From contig NC_060238.1 of the NCBI RefSeq assembly GCF_021155775.2, positions 25,016,470 to 25,080,469 of the forward strand: a stretch of 64,000 nucleotides of DNA, given 5' to 3'. Below, piece after piece: positions 1-11,468 of the stretch; within the stretch, counting starts at the first letter, position 1, and every line of letters starts with the position of its first letter. A model generated the notes under the pieces. That model made no database searches, was not told the DNA's origin, and saw nothing but the letters and a program-made list of their open reading frames with translations. A program made the translations under genes and the position numbers. Source of the DNA: Neodiprion pinetum (taxonomy: Eukaryota; Arthropoda; Insecta; Hymenoptera; Diprionidae).

Positions 1-816
1 GAATGAATCGACGATATTAGCACATGGAATTGTTTTCTTCGCATTTCTAGCTTATGCTCTAATTGTTCAGATTTTTCCTGTAAGAATAAAATAGTTGTTG
101 CCGTACTTTTTCCCAAGAGACACACTTTAATCGGCTAATTGTCGACATAAAAATGAACGATTTACAACTATTTCTAAGATAGGATAAAAAATTTGTCCAT
201 AAAATACCTTCAAGGTTCCCAACTCTTTACGCAAAGTGGCGAGCTTCACATCTGTTTCAAGTCTATCAGGCTGTTCGCTGATCACTTTGGCAAGAACGTC
301 ATACTCGATTCTATTTTTACGAACACGTTTAGCATCTTGTAGCTCGACCTTAGTTTTCTCAATTTCTTTTTTAGCCTCTTCAATTTGAATACCAATATCC
401 TTTGACATCCTTTCATAATTCTTTAACTCCTCTTGACTCATATTTGCTACGAGACGAGATTTTTTTTGTGCGAATTCACACTGGGCTAGCTGTGACAGCA
501 TTCTTTCATGCACAGTATTGTCTGGATCCGGAGTATTTGCCCATTTTAAAAACGACTTCAACAAAACGTTTATCCGTCTATCATCGCCTGTTCCATCTCC
601 ATCTATGAGTAGACGACGTCGTATAACTTCCTCTAAAAAATCGTGCAATTAAAAACGTTTAACTAATGTTGTAGTATAATCACAAAGCTAATTTTTTGTA
701 TAAAAACACAAAATGAGGTTATGTCTCACTTTCCGGCGCTTATACCGTGAAACTGACATAAATGTCGCATTTACAATTTGATTTTGAATTATATTCGGCT
801 ATTTACCATCTGACAT
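1..816 (-). CDS. THOC7: THO complex subunit 7 (THOC7), 3' end outside the window
   Basis: Subunit of the THO/TREX complex, which couples transcription to mRNA packaging and nuclear export. Coding exons on the minus strand are 807-816, 208-632 and 1-77, the last cut by the window edge. Exon 1 encodes MSD plus one base; joining it to exon 2 gives MSDEEVIRRRLLIDGDGTG, which matches the conserved THOC7 N terminus. Exon 2 continues through a long helical region (for example KNRIEYDVLAKVI) to ...LGTLK. Exon 3 restarts in phase 0 with EKSEQLEHKLEMRRKQFHVL, another family signature. About 170 residues are present; the family is near 200. A longer open frame at 127-648 begins at a TTG and reads through both splice sites, so it is not the real product. 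The gene is divergent from d4. The family call is from remembered sequence; exon joins are seen directly. Confidence 0.93.
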
Positions 817-1362
817 ATTCGATGATGTAGTGACGTCGGGTTCTTGAAGTTTAAAAATTTTATTCAAGGTGTAAACATCAGCTGGGTCGAACTTCAATTT
901 GCGTTGAAAAGAACCGAATTTTTTCTTCGTTCAACCTCAATTAGAATAAGCTACTACAAACGCACGGTATCGTAATTTTCGTCGGTAACGAAGGAGTCAA
1001 CAATTACCACAAGTCAGTCGCCATTTTATTTACAACGTAACGTGACTTGCGCACTGATTCTATTCGATCATCGACTCCAGGGAAATTATCGCATGTGCAC
1101 GAGATGAAAAATTGTATATTTCTTATAAAGAATCGATTATAAATCAATTGTTCCACATTTGTGAAGTCAAAGCTCGTGACATGTCAATACTGCAATTGTC
1201 CCACTTTAGCAACAATGGCTATCTGTCGCAACTTTAATATATAATGTAGGATTATATTATACGCTCCCTGATCGACTCTTCCTTGTACTTCCGGCAGATT
1301 TAATGAAGGCTACAATGGCGGTTGCATTTCCGATTTCCCCATGAGATGGAAACTGCTTGAAG
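817..1362. promoter_or_regulatory. Shared head-to-head promoter interval THOC7 / d4
   Basis: Only 546 bp separate the start codons of THOC7 (minus) and d4 (plus), so both core promoters must lie here or inside the first exons. I saw no clear TATA box at a sensible distance for either gene. A 9-mer AAGATGGCG at 1360-1368 overlaps the d4 start codon and contains the GCCAT core (reverse strand) recognised by YY1/Pho-type factors. Divergent sharing is inferred from distance only. Confidence 0.55.
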
Positions 1363-4300
1363 ATGGCGACGGTGACAGCTCTCCCAGCGTCCCATCACCT
1401 AATTCAAGTAGTGAACGAGTCGAATTTGAGTAAAATCGAGAGGTGAGTGCGACCAGACGATTGTCACATATGTTGATGGAAATATTCGCATCGTTAAATT
1501 GACAGAGTAATTTAACCTCGACGATTTTTGCCCCGTCGTAGGACGAGCGGGTTGCACTTCGCTATGTTGAATGTATTGATCTGTCCGCAGCTTCCTGAAC
1601 GACACCGCCTATAGAGAAGCCATAGAGAATTCTTCCAATTATAACACAAGACTATGCAGAGAACGAAGACTGCGAATGCCCTTCCTCGACTCGCAAACTG
1701 GTAAGTAGATGGAACCAGTTGATTACTTCCTGTGATTATTGTCATTAGTTACTGGATATCTTGACATTCCCGTCATTCCTGTCTTGGTTAATCAATGGCT
1801 ATTGATAAACGAGTTTTTTCTAACCACAGGAGTCGCCCAAAATCACTCGGCTCTCTTCATGTCGGCTCGAGAACGAATCCCAGGCTTGATGCATGGTCAG
1901 GTATATACTTACCCGAGCAAACGATGGCGGAAAAAGCGGCGACAGTATCTGATGCACTATCTTCACCCAAAACGAGGCACCCGAGGGGATATAGATGACG
2001 GAGTCGAAGGAGCCGACGGAATTGTTGCGGGACTAAATGATGACAGCAAAGATTCTGTTGCTCTCAAAGGTTCGTCCTAATCAATATCTACTTTCCATGT
2101 TATCACATACATCTGATTGGCATCTCCTTCCGAGTGGGCGTGCAATAATTGTTGATACAATTTCCGGTCCAATTGATTCTCGTCGCTCGTTAGATTTGCC
2201 AATTCAGTACCCTCAATGCTTAAAATATATTTTAAGCCCTACTGAAATTACTTGTTACGTATGTTTCCGCAAACTCCTTTGTAGTCTTGATGTTCAACGA
2301 TTATTAAGAAAAAATTATTTCAGATGAACATAGTAAGGATGCTTGGTACTATGATGAGCAAGACATGCTGGACATGGATGCCTTCGACGAACCCGATCCA
2401 GACAGTGACTATGACTACGAAGAAAGTTATAGTAGTAAAAGACGGAGAAGAAGGCCCCGAGGTGGAGCCCACCATCCTATCAGGGGACATCCACCCACCG
2501 TGGACAGTCCTGGGGCCAAAAGAACAAAGGTGAGTTTAATATGCAATGTATTGCTTCCATCAGTTTTTTATCGAACTTATTCATACTGGAAAGATACTTC
2601 ATGGATTAAACAGTTTAGATATATTGAAAACTTTATACAAATGTCGAATTCATTCGGAGCTTCGCTCAATGAACAATCTGTTGTTGTTGATACAGGGTGG
2701 AGGTCGTGGGAGAAAGAAAGCTAACTACGACAATGCCGACTCCGATAAGCCTTTCGTTTGTGACCGTAAGTTTAACCATAGATATAACTACAAATGATCA
2801 CTTCCTGTTGTTTTCATTGAAACAAAAAACAAATTATTATTATTATTACTGCTACTACCACTACTACTACTACTACAAAAACAACAGCAACAACAACTAC
2901 TACTACTATCACTACTACTTCTACCGTTTATTGTTTTGGTTTTAAGTAACTAACGCAATGCGTTGCAAAATTTGTTAATCTTATTCTATTATTATATTTT
3001 TACCATACTTATCAACTATTTGCAAGGTAAACAAAGGAATATATGATATAATATATACTAGGGAAGAAAAGCAAGAAAGTAAATCATAATCAAAATAAAT
3101 TCTTAAAACGTTTAGATTAACACACTGCGTAATTTTGCGTCGGGGAATGGAGTATTTTATTTAATATTTTATTGTCTCGAAAGGTACTCTTCTAATTGAC
3201 ATTAATTCCCAGATGCTTTAATGATAAAAGTATGAATTCAATGATACCAACTACAACATTACTCACAATTTTTAAAAAATAACAGACTAATAAAAAATAC
3301 TAATTATGCTCTGATGTTCGTGTGAAGATGTCAGTTAACCGGCAAACTATTCTGCTTGACTGCTTTTCATGTTTCACACTATTACAATTTCTCGAATCGC
3401 AACACTTCCAGGATTTCAATTAATCGGCATAGAGAAATTAATTTCGCACTGCGTTGATTACATAAATAGAATCGATTGGGTGATAGTCTTTGCAGTTTAT
3501 CAGAAAGACTTTTGAATAAATCAGTTTTGGTTTACACAACCACCATATACTTTTTGATTCAAGCTCTTCGAATTAATTCAAACGTACCTTGCATCTATTT
3601 TCTGTTTAACAATAACATCCTTGTTATGTATTCAGTTTAAAAAAAAAAATAATAAAGACGTTTTTTTTTCTAATTAAATGATCAGCGAATCAGTTTTAAA
3701 TGGTGAAAATGAATTGCTAAAAAGTCCACCTTTTCGTCATCCCGTGAATCAAATCTAATATTTTTAAGGGTAATCGTTGGAAAAGAAAACGTCTTTTGGA
3801 ACACTTAATATTTGCAAATAACTTTACCAAGCGAAAACGTAATGGCTCGCTTTGTAACGATTTAAAAACGTAGGTATTTTCAAGCATCAAGCCTTGCATC
3901 GTATTGGTTTTTGCTTCTTGGGCTGGAACTCTTTCACTGCTTGTCCATAAATAGAGATCAATGATCGGTGGATAGGGATGCGTATTAGTGCGGAAAGTGT
4001 GCAAGTGATATCCCTGATAAAATTATCCTCTGGCTTTCGTCCTCCAACCCCTGTCAAAATTGTTCAGGAAATCAATTAAAACTTGTTGATGAAGAAACGA
4101 CATGAATCAAAAAAAGAAGAGAGAAAATATCTGGCCTGTAAGAAATATTGGTTATACGTTGAACGTACTTTTTTTTTCGCCGGAAAACAGTGTTTGCACT
4201 TTTACAGTGTGCGGCGCTCGGTATAAAACCAGACCAGGTCTGGTATACCATTACGGTCATTCCCACTCTACCTCCTCTGGCGATCCTGCTAAGGAACCAA

Positions 4301-7300
4301 GTCCCAGTCCCGCAGATGTTGAATCGTGGAGTGCAGCTGATGTCAACGCTTTGGACCAGCCAGGTTGGAGCCAGTATCAGCTCAGTTTTCTCACCTCCCT
4401 TTCGTACCAATAACCCTTCGATATTTCCATCCTATAACGTTACCTGGTTGACTTGAACTCGTACGAGCTCAACTCCAGATTCACGTCTTTCCCGTTCACA
4501 TATCATCGTCACGTTTCTGGCTACGTCCAAACACTAGATCGGGACAAACCCGCATGGGCACAAAATATGTTACCTCATCGTGAATTTATTGCTGGAACAT
4601 CGTGATGATCCGTGTTTGGTCGGCGTTAGAATTTCACCACCCCTGCCTTGAATCGATGTTTTTATGCGTACTCGTGTTGCGTGAGTGTCTGGTACGTGTG
4701 TGTTCTTCGTAGAACCTGTCATTCTGTCTTCAGCATGCTCTTCAGCTCAACGAATAACAACATCAATTATTTATCTTTTGTTTGCTCTATCGGACCTTTG
4801 AAATGAAAGGGGCTGTTATACAAACACCTGCGAAAAATAAAGAAAACGCGGGTGATTGTAACGCGAATCATTGACGAGTACATGTAAAATATTTGAGTCG
4901 CCACTATAGCTTGTTGCGTATATATTGAGTTTGGAGTATTGTTATTAGATATCGGTTTACATACCGCAACCTAAATGTGCGGAAGGTGGTGGAGAATTTT
5001 TTAAATTGCAGCCTGTTTGTTTTTGTGTTCGATTATTTATTTATATTTGTGATATGGTTTTGATTCGCTAGATGTTTGAAATAATTTATTCAGTTTAAAA
5101 GAACGACGCGTTATTTTCCATTTTGCAAATAACGCTTGCGCGACATCGAGTATAAAAGAACAAGAAAAATGCCTGAGACATTCCCGGTTGACATTTTATA
5201 ACTGAATAAATTGTTATTAAAGTTTTAAAAAAAAAGTCGAAGATAAGCTATCAATCGATCTGTGTGCATGGACGTCGGTTAGAGACGTAAAGCGCAACTG
5301 GGTATGTGGTCGGTTTGTGATTAGGTGGTACGCGAAGGGGTCGTCAGAGCACTGCTTCGTCGAGCAATCCGACCCCACCACCTGCAGCACCTCTGGCTAA
5401 TGCCGGAGGAGCAGCAGTACCTCAACAGCAACAACAACCACCATTGGCAGTTCAATCGTCTGCTGCGCCATCCTCCCCCACTGTACCGACTCCCAAGGAC
5501 GACCTACAGTCGGCTGTTCCTTCTCCGGGTACTGCAGTTCCTTCTCCTTCTTCAGCAAAGCCCGAAGCGGGTCCGACGACGACGACATCGGCGCCGAGCG
5601 GGGAAAAGAAAGTAGGAAAAGCTGCCCAGCCGTCTCCTTACTGCGACTTCTGCTTGGGCGATGCTAGAGAAAATAAAAAAACTGGTGGTTCAGAGGAGCT
5701 GGTGTCTTGCAGCGATTGCGGCCGCTCAGGTAAGCCAGAGGAAAAAACTAAGCGCAAATATGCTAGGAGGGCTAGTCACAATTGACAAAGAAAAATAGTG
5801 CCCTAAGTTTAATTCTTATAAATGATTTTGTCATTTCATTCCTTGACGAGGATCGTCTTTCCATTGCGCAAAGAGATTATTCGTTTCACTGAGAATGCTT
5901 TCAGATTAGAGACTTGAAAAAAAACGAAAAAAAGAAAAAAACAACAAACAGAAAATAAAACGTTTTAACTAACGGCACTCGTTACTATCACGCTATGCAA
6001 TAGCTAAATACAACTTGATAGAAATAATAAATAAATGAAAAGAAAAATTAAAATATGAATTAAGAAATTAAGAAATAATATAGAAATTTTTACTCTTGGT
6101 ATTCGGGTTGTTTCGTGCCATGCAAACTCTAATTCGCAAACATTATTATTTTTGGAACATTAATATAACTCGAGTGATTATCTAGAGTAAATAGCCCGCG
6201 AATAATTTATTTGCGAATCAAGTTTTGCTTAGCAAGAAATAGCTTTCTAGATATATAATACTTACATCTGATTAGATTTATGTGGAATTCATTTCTCTCG
6301 TCTAACTAGCTTTGTCAATGGTCTTCTTTTTTTTTTTTTTTTTTTTCAACCCTAATACATTATTAACATGTGTATAAAATCTTGTTTTTCTACGAGTCGC
6401 AAAAAAGTACCAGAACTTTCCAGCAATAATATACAATGACATCGGGAGGTGCAATGATTAAAACAAAATATGTACAAGTCTTAGATTAAATGGTTACGAG
6501 CTTTACATATATAATTATTAATTTCATTTTTATCCGTGCCCAGTAGAACGGTGTATTCGATTAACTTTTCTCCAAAGATTGTGAACCGTTCATTGTCGAC
6601 TTTTTTTAAACAAATGTACCATCCTGCGTTTTATAGGTTTCAAGCCCTCGCTTTGAAACTTGACAACTTGCCGGAATCATATCGATCAAACGCGGGACCA
6701 AAAGTATGAATTTGTCTCTAGCTCTGTGATGTATTTCCGGCAAGTTATCAGGCTCAACTTATAAAATGTAAGGTAGAGTGTCCAGTTTCCTTGTACGTTG
6801 GCTAGCCGAGGCTTGCTGTCTGTTAACGTGACTAGTCAAACTGGACGAGGTCGAAAAAAGATTGACGGTATTATTTGAGACAAAAATCCCTCTTTTCTAT
6901 CATGTTGTTATTTAATTTTTTTTTGTTTTTTTTTTGTTTTTATCTTTACTCTTTATTTCAACTGAAGTTTTGGGCATTAATTCTTCTCAATTGCAAATCA
7001 ACTGTTATTTCCTATTTTTGTTTTCGTTTTTCTTTAAGCTTTTATTGTAGTGCATTCTAAGGACGAGTCATACAATGACACGTGCCAATATTTATTAGAA
7101 ATATTTAAAGTGTGAAGTGTGGAAAAAGAGAAAAGACGAAGGAATATCATTTACGATAGAATCTCAGAACGTATTTGCGTTTATATCGAGTCTTCTGATT
7201 ATGTAAAATGTTACATCTATGTTATAAAATACGAGACGGTACGTTAGGCGATGACTCTGTATGGTTGTATCGACTTGTAAACTATTTCCACCTTACCTGG

Positions 7301-8771
7301 ACTCGGTACAAACTTACGCGCGTCGTGACAAAGATATTCTCTGGCTAGGCTCCGAAAAATGTAAGCTTATATCAATGTAATATCATATGAGTTATTAGAT
7401 ACAGCATAGACGAATCAATGTCGAGGGAATGTTGGAGTAAATTTTACTAGGAAAATTGTAATTACCGCAGTCATTGTATCTATTTAGCAGAACGCCTTTA
7501 GAGCTAAGAAGCATTGGCGACAAGCTTTTTTAACATTGACTCTTTATCGTTGTTCCCTTGATACTCATATGTTATATAATATAACGAGCATGCCGATAGT
7601 TCCTCCTTGTTGAATAAGATTGACGAATTTGTTATTAGGCAATTTTAATTGAGCAATACCTACGAGGCTTACAAATTACAATATTTAAGTACCCGTAGTT
7701 TATAAGTATGCAACTGTATGAGTCGCGTACAAGCGATACAGAAACCCTAGTGTGTGTGTGTGTGTGTGTTGAATGTACGAGAGAAGGACGGAGAGGGAAA
7801 TAGATAGAGAGACAGAGAAGGTGTTGTGCGAACGAAAATGAAAGAGTGACGGTGTGATAGAAAGAAAAAGCTATTCTGCGACGTTTATATTGTGCTGCGC
7901 AAGAAAGAACGTGAACTATTCCAAGGTACGCCCCCGCTATTACTTACCACCTATTACTCCAAATAATAATAACGGTATGTCCAAAACGCAACGTCAAAAA
8001 ACATTGCAACGCAATAAATAAAATTAAAAAAAAAAATAAAAAGAAATTTTGTGCGGAAAATATGGTAGCGTTTTCTTCATTATTCTGGACGTTTTAGTGC
8101 TGAGGAAAGGTGAAAGAGTTGTGTATATATATGTGTATATATATAAAAATATGTTTTTGTGACTAAAGGCACTTGTGAACAAATTTATGGAAACGAGTAA
8201 AAGCTGCTCTAAGTACGTGCGTCTCATTTATTCATATTTTACACAGAATCGATTCGAATTTATAAAAATTAAATTATTATTATCATGAATGGAAAATGAT
8301 AGCTTGGAGTTCACTGTTCTTCGGCACAAAATAAATGTCCCGGTATATAGTACCTTTCTGTCTGTCCGCTGATCCTCTTCCCTCCTTAATATCCCCTGTC
8401 GAAAAAAACCAAACGTTCTTGTTATAGGCCATCCAACTTGTTTGCAATTCACCGCAAACATGATCGTCTCTGTACGCAAGTACAGATGGCAGTGTATCGA
8501 GTGTAAATGCTGCTCCATATGCGGTACATCGGACAACGATGTAAGTATTATTGCCAAAAAGTGGCAATACTTTTACTGTAAAACAATTACGTTTTCTCAA
8601 ATCAGTTTTTGGTTTCACTTACCAAATAATTTCGACCAGGATCAGCTGCTGTTTTGCGATGACTGCGACCGCGGCTATCATATGTATTGTTTGGCTCCAC
8701 CTCTCGCATCTCCACCGGAGGGTTCCTGGTCCTGTCAACTCTGCCTAGCCGAATTCCATCGGCATGACTAA
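1363..8771 (+). CDS. d4: d4 family zinc-finger protein (DPF/requiem, BAF45-type subunit)
   Basis: Chromatin-remodelling subunit of SWI/SNF (BAF) complexes that reads acylated histone H3 tails. Coding exons: 1363-1442, 1591-1700, 1830-2069, 2324-2529, 2696-2765, 4208-4363, 5325-5729, 8428-8540 and 8640-8771. They sum to 1512 nt (503 residues) and every phase agrees. Order of parts: N-terminal Requiem domain with NYNTRLCRERRLRMPFLDSQ and YPSKRWRKKRRQ; an acidic stretch (EEQ/DPDSDYDYEES) followed by basic residues; a Krueppel-type C2H2 finger FVCDLCG...HYGHSH built across the exon 5/6 junction, near residues 230-255; a Pro/Gln/Ser-rich linker; then the C-terminal double PHD finger, starting YCDFCLGD near residue 385 and ending CQLCLAEFHRHD. 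Fly and vertebrate d4 proteins have the same plan. The exon 6 donor (GTTGGA) is weak; reading through it reaches a stop 31 nt later, so a short isoform is possible. Intron 7 is 2.7 kb. The gene is convergent with iodotyrosine deiodinase. Confidence 0.95.
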
Positions 8772-9894
8772 TTCTGAGCATGTACGAGGGAGATAGTACA
8801 TCGGATCTATCTAACGCAATCCTAGGTCAGCTAGTAAAGATTTTGAATTAGAATATGAACTGCGATTCATAATTTACCCTTGATAAATTTACCCCTGTTT
8901 CTATTGAATGGACAAGTATTATTTTTATTCATTAATTAGAACGAATCCCAAAGCTTGAAAAATTAATTCGTATTTAATACGCGATGCGTGTTTTCAATGG
9001 CAGCTAGACGTATTTTTCAGGCAATACTTCGGGAAGATTGTGAAACTTTTATTTCTTTGTTTCTTTCTTCTTTTTTTTTATTATTATTTTAAACATTTAA
9101 ACATGTAACATTTTAGCTGTACGAACTTTTAATCAAGGCAATAGAAAGATGTGTCACATCGATATGAAATACTTTGATGAATCTTCAGTTCTACTCTTCT
9201 AATTCGGAATCTATTTTATCGCCTAACAACAATTGAAACTTTGGTCATCTCTAATACTATACGATATTTAAGAAAAAAACGCTTGAATTCAATACAATTT
9301 GGATCTCAGACTTTATACTACTTGTCATAGCACAACCTTGCTAATAGTTTGAAATACGTTGAATCATATGAAATCTTATTGAAACGATATGATTTAAAAT
9401 CTACAAAGACCTAAACGTTACTAACAGTTCGGTAATAATTGATAAAACAATAGATAGATAGAACGTTGTCTGTTTGTCTGTACGTACCATGATACTCAAG
9501 CTTTTACACTTAACAATGTTGTAGCTACTGTTAGCAGCATAGATCTATTACAGTAACTAACGCAATATTTGCTGAAAGAAAAAGTATATTATTATATTAT
9601 GAATTACGATACGATCTTCTTGGTTGTTTAGCCCAGTATTTTTATATTTTATATATCGAGTGTACTTAATTTAAGATGCCATGGTGATTTTTGGTGCCCA
9701 TATTACTATAACATAGATCCTCCTTCCGTTTCAGTTTGGTAAGATTTTGAGAGAGAAAAAAGCAAACAAATCACAACAACAACTGTATACACCTATTATA
9801 GTAGCGCAAAGCTCGTTTTGGTACTAAATTTAACAAGATTCTTGATTTAATTTTCATACCATTTATTTCTAACGTGATGTATGCAATTTTAAGT

Positions 9895-9900
9895 AATAAA
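9895..9900 (+). terminator. Candidate poly(A) signal of d4
   Basis: AATAAA about 1.1 kb downstream of the d4 stop codon. Another AATAAA lies at 10010-10015. Which one is used cannot be seen from sequence. Confidence 0.4.
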
Positions 9901-10084
9901 AAGATTGGTTTATACAGACAAGAGTGTGGCTTATAAAGATGGAATTAGTTTGGATGATTGTGATAGGAAAACGACGTTGCCAAGAAACTGGCTTGATTCT
10001 TGCAGATAAAATAAACCCGATAGTGTTCGAAGTTGATCGAAATAATTCAGAAACTTGATCTCATTTTGCATTACATGGTTCGAT

Positions 10085-10090
10085 TTTATT
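10085..10090 (-). terminator. Candidate poly(A) signal of the deiodinase gene
   Basis: TTTATT on the plus strand (AATAAA on the minus strand), 112 nt beyond the stop codon at 10202. It lies only 70-190 bp from the d4 signals, so the two transcripts end very close together. Confidence 0.5.
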
Positions 10091-10201
10091 AAAAATGATT
10101 ACAATAAATCTACAGCTACAATTCGAATGTTAAAGTACGAGATAAGTGTTGTGCAGTAACTTGGTCAGTGTAAAAATGTTTCAAAGTTCGTTAGCGGAGT
10201 T

Positions 10202-11468
10202 TCATATTTCAACAAGAATTTCTGACAGCGATTTCCGACGAAGATTAGGCACTGTTGCATCTCTGGCTGGATAACCAACCGGAAGTAGCAGTGTTAATTT
10301 CTCAGATGCAGGACGGTTCAAGAGCTTACGAAGCGCAGGTCCACAATTCAATGGAGTTGATGTTAGCGTCACCAATCCAGTGCTCTGAACACGCAGTAAA
10401 ACTTAATGTTATAAACGATTGAACAGTGATGAGGAATAGATGTAATTTCACCCGAGTTTGCCATTACGAAAATAAACTTTCAACTTGTGTGTAAATTCGC
10501 ACCCCCAACTCATAGATAATGTTAAATTCCCATAAGAAAGAAGTTGAAGGTGTGTATTTACACCCAATTTGAGGGTTTTTTCTGTGAGGGTGGCGTTCAA
10601 TGTAAAATAAGATATTACCTGTATTGCTGTGAGAAGTATACCACAAGCAATAGAAACACTCATTTCGTTGTAATAGTGAATCTTTCTCTTTCCCTCAGGC
10701 CCGATGCTGTACATTTGTTTAAAAACTAAAATCAGGTACGGCGCGATGGTCAAATATTCCTTAATCCAATCGGTCCGAAGCGGCTGTAGATCGGTTGTCC
10801 ATTTTTTTCCCATTCTTTTTTTGTAATTAATTTCTTCCTCTTTCTCAACAATTTCCCTGATTGCAGTCTTTGTCCGAGGGTCTGACACCGCCACAAAAGT
10901 CCAGGGCTCGGTGTGCGCTCCACTGGGAGCAGTGCCTGAAATTCGTTCGCAATCAGCGTCAGAGCCGTAATGAATTGAACAAAATCACTACGTACCGGCG
11001 GATTTAACAATTTCCTGAATTACTTCTTTCGGCACAGGATCTGGACTGAAGAATCTAATAGTACGTCGAGCAGAAGCGACCCGATAAAACTCCCGCGCCC
11101 TTTGGATTAGCTCCTCTTCGGAAGGCCTTGTGTAAACGTAAAGCACATGTTCCAGGTCCTTGGGTAGAGCAGGTTCGTCATCATCGTCCTCAACTAAATG
11201 TTCTCCATCATTTTCATCTGGAATTTCATTAGAAGCGATTGGCGAGTGAGATTGGAAGAAATAATCTCACGTTCATCTTCATCGGTTTACCTGATCCTTG
11301 CTCATCGTTCAAGGATTCCGGTTCACCCTTATCCTGTTCCAATATCTTCCTGGCGGTTTTCGCTACCCTCGACAATCGAGCCAAGGTGTTGAAAAGAAGA
11401 AAAGAGACTAAGCTGATCAGAAGGTAATGCCAGTAATTGGCAAAGAACGGAAGGCTCTGCAAAATCAT
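10202..11468 (-). CDS. IYD: Iodotyrosine (halotyrosine) deiodinase
   Basis: FMN-dependent nitroreductase-superfamily enzyme that reductively dehalogenates iodo-, bromo- or chlorotyrosine. In vertebrates it salvages iodide; the physiological role in insects is less clear. Exons: 11291-11468, 10996-11217, 10619-10935 and 10202-10384, 900 nt in all (299 residues; human about 289). One N-terminal membrane segment (YLLISLVSFLLF) is followed by an acidic linker (VEDDDDEP). The core has the FMN-contacting RRTIRFF and TAPSGAHTEPWTF motifs, then EEINYKKRMG and WIKEY. The halotyrosine-binding triad known from the human enzyme (Glu-Tyr-Lys) is present as E167, Y171 and K192. The C terminus is PLNCGP...LLLPVGYP. 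The start is the first ATG in an open frame that continues upstream to a good acceptor (TTACAG before 11510), so a 5' exon adding residues or only UTR is likely. That exon was not found. Confidence 0.92.

Larger units (their letters stand above)
8772..10201. other. d4 3' UTR and convergent spacer
   Basis: No coding potential was found on either strand. The stretch is AT-rich and most likely holds the 3' UTR of d4, whose candidate poly(A) signals are at 9895-9900 and 10010-10015, and the short 3' UTR of the deiodinase on the other strand. Confidence 0.5.

Noticed and set aside
10440..10570. Partly symmetric GTGTGTAAATTCGCAC / GTGTGTATTTACACC text in a deiodinase intron
   Set aside because: Too short and degenerate to call an element or regulatory site.
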